Shown one piece after another: positions 7,573 to 15,278 of a stretch of 64,000 nucleotides of DNA. Positions within the stretch are counted from its first letter, which is position 1. Each line of letters opens with the position of its first letter. The stretch covers positions 1 through 64,000 of the forward strand of contig NZ_KK211172.1 in NCBI RefSeq assembly GCF_000620705.1. The letters run 5' to 3'. A program made the translations under genes and the position numbers. Below the pieces are notes generated by a model. The model ran no database searches and was not told where the DNA came from. It saw only the letters and a list, made by a program, of their open reading frames with translations. Source of the stretch: Nocardioides sp. URHA0020. Lineage in GTDB: Bacteria; Actinomycetota; Actinomycetes; Propionibacteriales; Nocardioidaceae.

Positions 7573-7923
7573 CTAGGTGGGTTGGTGCGGTGCGAGGTCG
7601 GCGATCCCGTCGGGGTCGGCAGCCACCACCCAGGTGTCCGGCAGCCGGCCGAAGGCCGGCGGACGATCACTGGGGACGGTGCGCAGCAGCTCGCCCGAGT
7701 CGAGGTCGACCAGGGCGTAGGTGCACGGGTGCATCCAGTTCGCCCCGGGCATCTCGTCGCGGAAGACGAGCAGCGACGGACCGGTGACCCGGTGCGACTC
7801 AGCGCCGAGCGCGACCACTCCGGCCTCGCGAACGGCCCGGTCGACGTACACGACGGCGCCCCGACGTACGCCGAGCGCCTGCAGGGCTGCGGCCACGGCG
7901 GCGTCGCTGTCGACGAGCGTCAT
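7573..7923 (-). CDS. Small protein homologous to the N-terminal domain of the adjacent C13-type protease, 116 aa
   Basis: Residues 50-90 align without gaps to residues 60-100 of the protease encoded just downstream. The shared pattern is F.D.MPGAN[FW].HPC.Y, followed by an acidic stretch, GxL, T and PP. No other domain is seen and there is no signal peptide. The stop lies 9 nt before the protease start and forms part of its ribosome site, so the two are co-translated. A stand-alone copy of a protease pro-domain suggests an inhibitor, chaperone or activator of the protease. This function is inferred only. The gene lies 79 bp below the sigma/membrane-protein pair. Confidence 0.6.
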   Translation of the reverse strand: MTLVDSDAAVAAALQALGVRRGAVVYVDRAVREAGVVALGAESHRVTGPSLLVFRDEMPGANWMHPCTYALVDLDSGELLRTVPSDRPPAFGRLPDTWVVAADPDGIADLAPHQPT

Positions 7924-8002
7924 GGGCGTCGCCCCTGGATCCCGGTCTCCATGGTGGGAGGAGTCCGGGGACGTCGCTGTGGATACCGGTGGGCGTGCCC
8001 GG

Positions 8003-8626
8003 TCAGGGAGCCACGTAGGCGAGGTCGAGCGTGTCGGAGCTGTCGCCCCACCGCAGCGTCAGGTGCCAGCAGCCCGGCTCCGGCAGGTCGATGATCGAGG
8101 GGCCGGGACCGCCCTGGACCACCCGGGTGGCGCTCGCCGTACCGTCCCCCAGCGTCGCGCTGATGCGCAGCGACGAGGCCTGGTCGACGCGGGAGACCCA
8201 CAGGATCTTGTTGCCCTGGCCGGGAGACGGCGGCGACGTCAGCGGTGCGGCGAAGAGGATCGCGGCGATGTGGCCGTCGTCGCCGAGCACGTACGGCATC
8301 CGTGGGCGCGGGTCGGAGAAGCCGGTGCGGGCCCAGCTCGGCAGCACGCGGGTGGGCACCGGATCGACGCACGAGGCTCCCGGCGCGGTCGTGGGCGAGC
8401 CCACCGGCGGGTCGGTGCGGTCCGGCCGCTCGGAGGTCAGGACCACCGGCACGGCCACCGCGACGGCGGCCACGGCCGTTGCCGTCGCCAGGCTCGTCGC
8501 GACCCAGCGGCGACGGCGCCGCCGGCCGCCGGCGGCGGCCAGCTCGCGTGCCGGCGCCGCTGGTACGCCGATGTCGTCGGTCGCTGCACGCAGCAGCTGG
8601 GCAACCTCACGTTCGTCGATCATCAC
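8003..8626 (-). CDS. One-pass membrane protein, candidate anti-sigma partner, 207 aa
   Basis: A cytoplasmic N-terminus of about 40 residues ends in a run of arginines. One membrane helix follows (about residues 41-63), then an outer domain of about 140 residues with two cysteines (SCVDP and GCWHL). The gene overlaps the end of the sigma-factor gene by 4 bp (ATGA), the usual arrangement for an anti-sigma factor. A zinc-binding HxxxCxxC motif is not visible in the short inner part, so it would be an atypical anti-sigma protein if it is one. Role inferred from position and topology. Confidence 0.6.
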   Translation of the reverse strand: MMIDEREVAQLLRAATDDIGVPAAPARELAAAGGRRRRRRWVATSLATATAVAAVAVAVPVVLTSERPDRTDPPVGSPTTAPGASCVDPVPTRVLPSWARTGFSDPRPRMPYVLGDDGHIAAILFAAPLTSPPSPGQGNKILWVSRVDQASSLRISATLGDGTASATRVVQGGPGPSIIDLPEPGCWHLTLRWGDSSDTLDLAYVAP

Positions 8627-9141
8627 TTCTCCTCGTGCGTGCGGGTGATGAGGTCACTGAGCGACGTGTCCTCCGACAGCGCGGCGATGGCGCGCGCGGC
8701 TCTGCTCTTGACCGTCCCGGGAGCAATCCCGAGGACGGAGGCGATCTGGGTCTCGGTGAGGTCGGCGAAGTAGCGGAGCACCAGCACCTGGCGCTGGTCG
8801 TGGCCCAGCCGCCCGAGCGAGGCCCGGATGCTCTGGCTCAGCGAGACCTCGGTGGCCGGATCGTCCGTGGGCGGTGGCTCGGGAAGGTCCTGGTACGGGA
8901 TCTCTCCGCGCCACCGGCGGCGTCGGCTGCGCGAGATGCCGTTGACCAGCACCCGGTAGACGTAGGCGTCGCGGTCGTCCGCCGCGGAGACCCGGCCCCA
9001 CGCGCCGTAGCAGCGCACGAGCGCCTCCTGGACCGCGTCCTCGGCGTCGTGCTCACCGCAGCCGAAGAGGACGGCCGCCCGGACCAGACGGGCGTAGCGC
9101 GCGTCCACGAACGCCCGGTAGTCGTCCTCGTCTGGCTTCAC
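8623..9141 (-). CDS. SigE-family ECF RNA polymerase sigma factor, 172 aa
   Basis: The protein has region 2 (FVDARYARLVRAAVLFG, then DAEDAVQEALVRCYGAW, residues about 9-50). After a charged linker it has region 4 (QRQVLVLRYFADLTETQIASVLGIAPGTVKSRAARAIAAL, about residues 116-155) for -35 recognition. Length and spacing fit the actinobacterial SigE-like ECF group. It is the first gene of a minus-strand series with the membrane protein, the small protein and the C13-type protease, so it may control the protease. A 218-bp gap separates it from the divergent DUF2510 gene. Confidence 0.85.
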   Translation of the reverse strand: MKPDEDDYRAFVDARYARLVRAAVLFGCGEHDAEDAVQEALVRCYGAWGRVSAADDRDAYVYRVLVNGISRSRRRRWRGEIPYQDLPEPPPTDDPATEVSLSQSIRASLGRLGHDQRQVLVLRYFADLTETQIASVLGIAPGTVKSRAARAIAALSEDTSLSDLITRTHEEK

Positions 9142-9359
9142 GATGATCCTTCGCTCGGTGGCCCTCTACCTATACGAGCACCTGGGGCACCGGGTCGGTT
9201 CCCGCACCGGTGCCGTACGGCGTGCACGCGGGCGGCTGAGCACGCTGCGTCGTCCGTTCGGCCAGCCTTTCGCAGTTCCCCGGCGCCGTCCGGCGGGGAC
9301 GGGGTCTACTGCCGCCGGCACCCTCGTGCAGCACCCACTCGAGCAGGAGACGCGAACTC

Positions 9360-9812
9360 GTGACGAATCCACCGACCCCGGGCTGGTTCACGGACCCTCA
9401 GAGCCCGATGCAGCAGCGCTACTGGGACGGCTCCGTCTGGACCCAGCACACGCTGCCGCTCGGACGGCCGATCAGCCCCGGCGGCGTACCACCCACCGCG
9501 AGCGGAGCCACTACGTCGCTCGTCCTCGGCATCCTGTCGCTGCTCCTCTGCGGCCTCTTCACGGGCATCCCGGCGATCATCACCGCGCGACGGGCCACCC
9601 GTGAGATCGACAGGTCGCAGGGCCGGCTCGGGGGCCGCGGCCTGGCCACGGCCGGCTTCGTCACCGGGCTGATCGGCTCCCTCTGGTCGGGCTGCGCCGG
9701 CGGCGTGGTGGCCATCGTCTTCCTCATGGGTGGGGCGACGCAGGGCACGTTCGACACCACGGTCTGCGACAACGTCAGCCCGGACATGCCGAGTCAGTCC
9801 GACTGCCCCTAG
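9360..9812 (+). CDS. DUF2510/DUF4190-type membrane protein, 150 aa
   Basis: The start is GTG 9360 with an AGGAG box upstream. The N-terminus is a DUF2510 domain (PGWFTDP.SP..QRYWDGSVWTQHT), a short WW-like motif common in actinobacterial membrane proteins. After a linker come two hydrophobic segments (about residues 53-73 and 95-124) of the DUF4190 type. The C-terminal tail has two cysteines (TVCDNVSP and SDCP). Function is unknown; the family is thought to act at the cell envelope. It is a single gene. Confidence 0.75.
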   Translation: MTNPPTPGWFTDPQSPMQQRYWDGSVWTQHTLPLGRPISPGGVPPTASGATTSLVLGILSLLLCGLFTGIPAIITARRATREIDRSQGRLGGRGLATAGFVTGLIGSLWSGCAGGVVAIVFLMGGATQGTFDTTVCDNVSPDMPSQSDCP

Positions 9813-9875
9813 TGAACACCGTCGCGTGTCGATGGATGTCGGTGCCGTGACATAGGTTGATCAGGTGATCGAACG

Positions 9876-10145
9876 ATGAGCAAGACCGACGAGCTGCGCG
9901 CGATGCGCGAGGCCAAGTACGCACGATCGGCGGCCGCGCGCGCCGGTCAGCCCCAGGCCCGGCCCAAGCCCGAGACCTCCTCGGCGAGCAAGCCTGCGGC
10001 CAAGCCGGCCAAGCCGGCGAAGTCTGTGCCCGTGGAGTCGGCGGCCGAGGCGGAGACGGACGGCCTGTGCGGCCACCGCTCCATGAACGGGCGCACCTGC
10101 ACCCGCGAGGCCGGCCACGCGGCCAAGAGCCACCGCTACTCCTGA
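9876..10145 (+). CDS. Small alanine/lysine-rich protein with a Cys-His tail, 89 aa
   Basis: The N-terminus is a charged helix (SKTDELRAMREAKYARSA). The middle is a low-complexity Pro/Ala/Lys/Ser linker (residues about 25-60). The last 25 residues form a compact motif, CGHRSMNGRTCTREAGHAAKSHRYS, with two Cys and three His that could bind a metal. This tail pattern recurs in actinobacterial small proteins, but I know no function. The 3' end overlaps the convergent MarR gene by 10 bp. Confidence 0.6.
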   Translation: MSKTDELRAMREAKYARSAAARAGQPQARPKPETSSASKPAAKPAKPAKSVPVESAAEAETDGLCGHRSMNGRTCTREAGHAAKSHRYS

Positions 10146-10564
10146 GCGACGACGAGGCGCAGGATCCGGTCGAGCTCGGCCCGGTCGGAGTCGCTGAGCA
10201 CCGACAGCCGCCGCTCGGTCGCCGTACGACGGGCCTCGTCCAGCAGCTCACGCAGCCGGGTGCCGGCCTCCGTCTGGACGACGCTGGTCGCGCGCCGGTC
10301 CGCCGGGTCGGGCTGGCGCGCCACGAGCGACCGCTCCTCGAGCGCGTCGACCACCTCGGTCGCCGAGCGGGCGGCGATCCGCAGACGCTCGGCCAGCACC
10401 GAGAGCCGCACCGGCTCCAGCTCGGCGACGACCCGGAGGGCGCGCGCCTGGCTGGGGGTCACGTCGTACTCGGCCATCACCTCGCCGAAGGAGCGCCGCA
10501 TCGACCGGGCGGCCTGCATCAGCAGGTCGCTGGTCGAGTCACCGGGGGTCTGGTCCTGGTTCAC
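10136..10564 (-). CDS. MarR-family transcriptional regulator, 142 aa
   Basis: The winged helix-turn-helix lies at about residues 38-105: helices around MAEYDVTPSQARALRVV and LSVLAERLRIAARSATEVVDALEERSLV, with the wing ARQPDPADRRATSVVQTEAG. The DPADRR wing is typical of MarR. The gene is transcribed divergently from the ABC exporter at 10652, and the shared 87-bp region holds palindromes (10594-10627). It most likely represses itself and the exporter and is released by a substrate of the pump. Confidence 0.85.
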   Translation of the reverse strand: MNQDQTPGDSTSDLLMQAARSMRRSFGEVMAEYDVTPSQARALRVVAELEPVRLSVLAERLRIAARSATEVVDALEERSLVARQPDPADRRATSVVQTEAGTRLRELLDEARRTATERRLSVLSDSDRAELDRILRLVVAQE

Positions 10565-10593
10565 GGGAACATCCTAGCCAATGCCGACGTTCC

Positions 10594-10627
10594 CTCATCA
10601 TGAGGTAACCTCAGCATATGACCTCAT
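10594..10627. promoter_or_regulatory. Candidate MarR operator between marR-type gene and ABC exporter
   Basis: CTCATCATGAG (10594-10604) and TGAGGTAACCTCA (10601-10613) are perfect overlapping palindromes. A further half-site ACCTCAT (10621-10627) matches ATGAGGT (10600-10606). The cluster sits between the divergent starts at 10564 and 10652, 25-60 bp upstream of the exporter start codon, where a repressor would block the promoter. Confidence 0.6.
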
Positions 10628-10651
10628 CCCCATCCTGAGAGAGGTGAGCGC

Positions 10652-12481
10652 ATGGCGGAGCCCATGAGCCGCGGCCGCGGAGGCCGCCCCGGAGCCAGCA
10701 GCAACCCCGAGACCCGAGCGGCCGACAGGGCCCAGCTCGCCGACGCCCCCGTGTCCCTGCGCCGGATCGGTCGCCTCTTCGCGCCGCACCGTGCGCGCCT
10801 GGCGCTCGTCGTCGTGCTGATCGTCGCCAGCTCGCTGATCGGCCTGGCCCAGCCCTTCCTGATCAAGCGCGTCATCGACGACGCGATCCCCCAGCAGGAC
10901 GTCCCCCTGCTCCTGACCTGCGTGCTGCTCATGGTCGGCATCGCCGTCGCGTCGTCCACGATCGGCGTCGTCCAGACCTGGCAGTCCACCACCGTCGGCC
11001 AGCGCGTCATGCACCGACTGCGCTCCGACCTCTTCGGCCACCTGCAGCGCCAGTCCGTCGGCTTCTTCACCCGCACCCGTGGCGGCGAGATCCAGTCGCG
11101 CGTGGTCAACGACATCGGCAGCATGCAGTCAGTCGTCACGTCGACCGCCACGTCGATCGCCGCCAACCTGACCACCGTGGTCGGCACCGTGGTCGCGATG
11201 CTGCTGCTCAGCTGGCAGCTCGCGCTGGTGACCCTCGTCGTGCTCCCCCCGGCCATCATCCTGACCCGCCAGGTCGCCAAGATGCGCTACGCCGTGACGG
11301 CGGCCCGCCAGGCCAAGCTCGCCGACCTGCACGTGCAGGTCGAGGAGGGCCTGTCGATCAGCGGCATCCAGCTCACCAAGACCCTCGGCGCCGCGCCCAC
11401 GCTGGCCCGCCGCTTCGAGCGGACCTCGGCCGAGCTCGTGGACCTCGAGGTCCGCTCGCAGCTCGCTGGCCGCTGGCGGATGGCGACCATGAACATCGTC
11501 TTCGCCGCCGTCCCCGCCGTCCTCTACCTGGCCGCCGGCCTGCCGGCGACGTCAGGCGGGATGACCATCGGCACCCTGGTCGCCTTCGTCGCCCTGCAGA
11601 GCGCGCTCTTCCGTCCGCTGATGGGCCTGCTCGGCGTCCAGGCCGACGTCACCGCGTCGCTGGCCCTCTTCAGCCGGATCTTCGAGTACCAGGACCTCCC
11701 GGTCGAGATCGACGACCCGGCCCACCCGGTGCGGCTCGGCCAGGTCCGCGGCGAGGTCCGCTTCGACCACGTCGACTTCGGGTACGGCGACGCGACCGTG
11801 CTCCACGACATCGACCTCGCCGTGCCGGCCGGCGGCTCGCTCGCCCTGGTGGGCGAGACCGGCAGCGGCAAGACCACGCTCGCGTCCCTCGTCGCGCGGC
11901 TGCACGACCCGAGCACCGGTGCGGTGCGCATCGACGGCGTCGACGTGCGCGACCTGACGCTCGACGACCTCGCCGCCACCGTCGGCGTCGTCACCCAGGA
12001 GACCTACCTGCTGCACGCCACGGTCAAGGACAACCTGCTCCATGCGAAGCCTGACGCCACCGACGCCGAGATCGAGGCCGCCGCCCGGGCCGCCCGCATC
12101 CACGACGTCATCACGGCACTCCCCCAGGGCTACGACACCATGGTCGGCTCCCGGGGCCACCGGTTCTCCGGTGGTGAGAAGCAGCGGCTGGCCATCGCCC
12201 GCACCCTGCTGCGCAACCCGCGGATCCTGGTGCTCGACGAGGCGACCAGCGCCCTGGACAACGAGACCGAGCGTGAGGTCCAGGCGGCGCTCGACGAGAT
12301 GGCCGAGGGCCGGACGACGATCACCATCGCCCACCGGCTCTCCACCGTCCGCAACGCCGACCAGATCGCGGTGCTCTCGGCCGGCCACGTGGTCGAGCTC
12401 GGCACCCACGAGGAGCTGCTGCTGCGTGGCGGGCGCTACGCCGACCTGGTGCGCACCGGGCTCTCGACCGTCGCCGCCTGA
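10652..12481 (+). CDS. ABC exporter, fused permease and ATPase, 609 aa
   Basis: A six-helix type-1 exporter membrane domain spans about residues 45-345. The nucleotide-binding domain follows, with Walker A LVGETGSGKTT (about 399-409), signature FSGGEKQR (a variant of LSGGQ, about 505), Walker B ILVLDEAT and the switch His in IAHRLST. It is a half-transporter that should dimerise and export drugs, lipids or peptides. The start ATG 10652 follows GAGAGGTGAG. Control by the divergent MarR regulator is likely. The last 46 bp overlap the convergent epimerase gene. Confidence 0.88.
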   Translation: MAEPMSRGRGGRPGASSNPETRAADRAQLADAPVSLRRIGRLFAPHRARLALVVVLIVASSLIGLAQPFLIKRVIDDAIPQQDVPLLLTCVLLMVGIAVASSTIGVVQTWQSTTVGQRVMHRLRSDLFGHLQRQSVGFFTRTRGGEIQSRVVNDIGSMQSVVTSTATSIAANLTTVVGTVVAMLLLSWQLALVTLVVLPPAIILTRQVAKMRYAVTAARQAKLADLHVQVEEGLSISGIQLTKTLGAAPTLARRFERTSAELVDLEVRSQLAGRWRMATMNIVFAAVPAVLYLAAGLPATSGGMTIGTLVAFVALQSALFRPLMGLLGVQADVTASLALFSRIFEYQDLPVEIDDPAHPVRLGQVRGEVRFDHVDFGYGDATVLHDIDLAVPAGGSLALVGETGSGKTTLASLVARLHDPSTGAVRIDGVDVRDLTLDDLAATVGVVTQETYLLHATVKDNLLHAKPDATDAEIEAAARAARIHDVITALPQGYDTMVGSRGHRFSGGEKQRLAIARTLLRNPRILVLDEATSALDNETEREVQAALDEMAEGRTTITIAHRLSTVRNADQIAVLSAGHVVELGTHEELLLRGGRYADLVRTGLSTVAA

Positions 12482-13431
12482 GCCAGGGCCGGGGCGAGGC
12501 TCGGGTCGGCGTTGACGGCCGTGGCCCGGCACACCTCGTCCCACGGGGTCGGCGTCAGGCCGAGCTCGCGCTCGATCGCCGTGGAGTCCAGGACGTAGGG
12601 CCGCTCGAACTGGTAGGCGGTCTCCCGCATCTCGCGCAGGGCCGGCACCAGCATCCCGCCGATGCCGAGGACCGCCCTCGGCATGGCCTTGACCGACACC
12701 GGCTCCCGGCCGGCCGCCGCGCACACGTCGGCCAGGGCCTGCGCCTGGGTGACCGGTGCGTTGGTCGGTGCGTGCCAGACCCGACCCCAGGCCTGCGGTG
12801 CCGCGGCCACGGCCACCAGGGCGCGTGCCATGTCGCGCACGTCCGTGAATGAGTGCAGCACGTCGGGCCGGCCCATGACCCGCACGGTCTTGCCGGCCAG
12901 CGCCGCCGGCGCCACCCGGGCGATGTGCCCGGCCTCGACAGCGACGCCCGGACCCATGTAGTCGGACCCGCGCACCTCGACCGCCCGGATCCGACCGGCC
13001 TCGTGGCGTGCCTGCGCCTCGGCCCACATGCCCGCCCGGATCCGCGCCTTCTTGGTGGTCGCCGCGTCGGGCAGGTCCTCGACCATGGGAGCGTCGACGG
13101 GTCCGTAGCCGTAGAGGCAGGAGGCCGTCACGAGGACGGCGCCAGTGCGCTCCGCGGCGACCAGGAACGCCTCGGCCACCGGCGGCCAGAAGGTCGACCA
13201 CACCGTGTAGTCGGCGGGGTTGACGCAGTTGTAGATCGCCACCGCCCCCGCGGCCAGCTCGGTCAGCCGGCCGGCGTCAGCGGCGTCCGCCGCCTCGCGG
13301 CGTACGCCGTCAAGGTCGGGGCCGCTGCCGGACCGGCTGACGAGGAGCACCTGATGGCCGGCCGCAGCCAGCTCGAGGGCGGTGGCGCGGCCGACGGGGC
13401 CGGCGCCGACGATGACGTGGAGATCGGACAT
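12436..13431 (-). CDS. NAD(P)-dependent epimerase/reductase of the extended SDR type, 331 aa
   Basis: The protein opens with a Rossmann nucleotide site (HVIVGAGPVGRATALELAAAGH, a GxGxxG variant). The expected YxxxK catalytic pair is not in standard form: the region VTASCLYGYGPVDAPMVED has the SDR tyrosine context but no clear following lysine. The C-terminal substrate part is intact. It may reduce or epimerise a sugar or other small molecule. The divergent TetR gene at 13542 and two operator dyads between them suggest TetR control. Confidence 0.7.
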   Translation of the reverse strand: MSDLHVIVGAGPVGRATALELAAAGHQVLLVSRSGSGPDLDGVRREAADAADAGRLTELAAGAVAIYNCVNPADYTVWSTFWPPVAEAFLVAAERTGAVLVTASCLYGYGPVDAPMVEDLPDAATTKKARIRAGMWAEAQARHEAGRIRAVEVRGSDYMGPGVAVEAGHIARVAPAALAGKTVRVMGRPDVLHSFTDVRDMARALVAVAAAPQAWGRVWHAPTNAPVTQAQALADVCAAAGREPVSVKAMPRAVLGIGGMLVPALREMRETAYQFERPYVLDSTAIERELGLTPTPWDEVCRATAVNADPSLAPALAQAATVESPVRTRSA

Positions 13432-13454
13432 GGTTCCTCCTGAAGCTCGAATGT

Positions 13455-13469
13455 GAGAGCACCGCTCTC
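13455..13469. promoter_or_regulatory. TetR operator dyad 1
   Basis: GAGAGCACCGCTCTC is a perfect 6+3+6 inverted repeat in the gap between the divergent epimerase (start 13431) and TetR (start 13542) genes. It is close to the epimerase start and is repeated as dyad 2 about 52 bp away. Confidence 0.65.
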
Positions 13470-13507
13470 TGTTTCACCAGACTGGCACGACCGGCCACCA
13501 AAAGCAA

Positions 13508-13520
13508 GAGCACCGCTCTC
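13508..13520. promoter_or_regulatory. TetR operator dyad 2
   Basis: AGAGCACCGCTCT repeats the core of dyad 1, including its ACC spacer. The centre-to-centre distance is about 52 bp, near five helical turns, so two repressor dimers would sit on the same face. It is close to the TetR gene start, which suggests autoregulation. Confidence 0.65.
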
Positions 13521-13541
13521 GTTTTGTGGCACCATGTGCTC

Positions 13542-14243
13542 ATGCCTCCCTTGTCCCGCGCCGAGAACCGCGCCGAGCAGACCCGTGCGATCCTCGACCG
13601 TGCCCGCGCCCAGCTCGCCGAGGTCGGCCCGGCCGCCCTGTCGGTCCGGCAGATCGCGCGGGAGGTCGGCCTGGTCTCCTCCGCGGTCTACCGCTACTTC
13701 CCCAGCCGCGACGAGCTGCTCACCGCCCTGATCGTCGAGGCGTACGAGGAGCTCGCCGACGCGGTCGAGGAGGCCGAGGCCGGCGTACGGCGCCGCACGG
13801 CCCTCGACAAGCGCTTCCTCGCCGTGGCCCACGCGATCCGCGGCTGGGCGCTCGCCCACCCGCACCAGTACGCCCTGCTCTACGGCTCCCCCGTGCCCGG
13901 CTACGTCGCGCCTGACACGACCGTGAACTCGGCCGGCCGGATCAGCGGCGCGTTCCTGCGGCTGGCGCAGGAGTCCGAGGTCGCCGGCGACGAGCACGCC
14001 CCGGCCCTGCCCGTGGGCACCGCCGAGCACCGCGCGCTCGGCGGCATCCGCCCCGCGCTGGAGACCCCGGTCTCCGACCAGCGCACGGTCCGCTGGCTGA
14101 TGGCCTGGTCCACCGTCTTCGGCCACGTGAGCCTGGAGCTCTTCGGCCACATGCACCGCGGCATCCTCGACTACGACGCGCACTTCAAGCAGGTCACCGG
14201 CCAGCTGGTGGCCGACCTCGGGCTGCGCCCGGCGAGGGGCTAG
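13542..14243 (+). CDS. TetR/AcrR-family transcriptional regulator, 233 aa
   Basis: The N-terminal helix-turn-helix is at about residues 10-60 (AILDRARAQLAEVGPAALSVRQIAREVGLVSSAVYRYFPSR), followed by an all-helical ligand and dimer domain of the WHG type. I chose ATG 13542 (MPPLSRAENRAEQTR) over an upstream TTG at 13524, because the latter would place the start inside the promoter region. It is divergent from the epimerase gene and very likely represses both via the two AGAGC-ACC-GCTCT dyads. The 3' end overlaps the next convergent gene by 4 bp. Confidence 0.87.
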   Translation: MPPLSRAENRAEQTRAILDRARAQLAEVGPAALSVRQIAREVGLVSSAVYRYFPSRDELLTALIVEAYEELADAVEEAEAGVRRRTALDKRFLAVAHAIRGWALAHPHQYALLYGSPVPGYVAPDTTVNSAGRISGAFLRLAQESEVAGDEHAPALPVGTAEHRALGGIRPALETPVSDQRTVRWLMAWSTVFGHVSLELFGHMHRGILDYDAHFKQVTGQLVADLGLRPARG

Positions 14244-15199
14244 CCCGCGAACCGGCGGCGGTACTGCTGGGGGCTGAGGCCCCGCACCCGGGCGAAGTGG
14301 TGGCGCAGCGTCGCGGCGTTGCCGAACCCGACCTCGTCGGCGATCCAGTCGACGGAGTGGTCGGTGCGCTCGAGCAGCTCCTCGGCCGCCTGCACCCGCT
14401 GCCGGGTGACCCAGGAGTGCGGCGTCGTACCGGTCTCGGCGCGGAACCGCCGGGCGAACGTGCGCGCCGACATGTGGTTGCGCCGGGCCAGGGTGTCGAC
14501 GCTGAGGTCCTCGCCGATGTTCTCGACGATCCACTGCAGCAGCGGGCCCAGGGTCTCGGCATCACAGTCGGGCACGGCGTTCGCGATGAACTGCGCCTGC
14601 CCGCCCTCACGGTGCGGGGGTACGACGATCCGCCGCGCCGTGGTCGCGGCGACCTTGGCCCCGAAGTGGTCGCGCATCAGGTGCAGGGACGCGTCGATCC
14701 CGGCAGCGGATCCGGCGCCGGTGAGGATGTTGCCGTCGTGGCAGTAGAGGACGTCGGGGCTCACCTTGGCCTCCGGGTAGGTCCGCGCCAGCAGGTCGGT
14801 GTAGCGCCAGTGCGTCGTGCACTCCCGCCCGTGAAGCAGGCCGGCCGCGCCGATCTCGAAGACGCCGGAGCAGTGGGCGTAGATCGTCGCGTTGCGGGCG
14901 TCGGCGGCGCGGAGGGCGTCGAGGACGGCCGGGTCGTGGGCGAGGAAGTCGAACTTCGGCGCCAGGCACACCAGGTCGGCGTCCTCGGTGGCCTCGAGCC
15001 CACGCTCCACGACGATGTCGTAGTCGGAGCGCCCGCGCAGCCGACCTGGGCGCGGCGTACAGACCTGGAAGTCGAAGACGGGGTTGTCGTCGTCGGGGTG
15101 GTAGGGCTCCCCCCACACCTCGACCAGCGAGCCGAGCCCGAACGGCTCGGCGCCCTCCTGCACGATGACGGCCACCTTCTTCACGAGGACAGCAAACAC
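14240..15199 (-). CDS. GlxA/FtrA-type AraC-family transcriptional regulator, 319 aa
   Basis: The N-terminal half (residues about 8-190) is a DJ-1/PfpI-like glutamine amidotransferase fold with the nucleophile-elbow-like IYAHCSGVFEIGAAGLL. The C-terminal half is an AraC DNA-binding domain with two helix-turn-helices (IGEDLSVDTLARRNHMSARTFARRF and SVDWIADEVGFGNAATLRHHF). This architecture is that of GlxA-family regulators. GTG 15199 and GTG 15184 are both possible starts. It is divergent from a 48-aa membrane peptide, and the shared region has four TGGCAG half-sites. Confidence 0.85.
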   Translation of the reverse strand: MFAVLVKKVAVIVQEGAEPFGLGSLVEVWGEPYHPDDDNPVFDFQVCTPRPGRLRGRSDYDIVVERGLEATEDADLVCLAPKFDFLAHDPAVLDALRAADARNATIYAHCSGVFEIGAAGLLHGRECTTHWRYTDLLARTYPEAKVSPDVLYCHDGNILTGAGSAAGIDASLHLMRDHFGAKVAATTARRIVVPPHREGGQAQFIANAVPDCDAETLGPLLQWIVENIGEDLSVDTLARRNHMSARTFARRFRAETGTTPHSWVTRQRVQAAEELLERTDHSVDWIADEVGFGNAATLRHHFARVRGLSPQQYRRRFAG

Positions 15200-15205
15200 C
15201 GGTTG

Positions 15206-15278
15206 TGGCAGAAAATCAACGCACTATGGCTTTCCTGCCACTCGTGGCAGGATCTCGATTGGCGCAGTATTACTGCCA
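15206..15278. promoter_or_regulatory. Four symmetric TGGCAG half-sites, candidate GlxA-type operator
   Basis: The half-sites are TGGCAG (15206-15211), CTGCCA (15235-15240), TGGCAG (15245-15250) and CTGCCA (15273-15278). The central pair forms a perfect 8-bp-arm palindrome, CCTGCCACTCGTGGCAGG (15234-15251). The outer sites lie 23 and 22 bp away, so the layout is nearly symmetric. It fills the divergent promoter region, and the last site abuts the ATG at 15278. Confidence 0.6.

Noticed and set aside
9142..9359. GGGAAC and CGTATA motifs upstream of the sigma gene as an ECF autopromoter
   Set aside because: The spacing of about 21 bp is longer than the usual 16-17 bp for ECF promoters, so I do not claim it.
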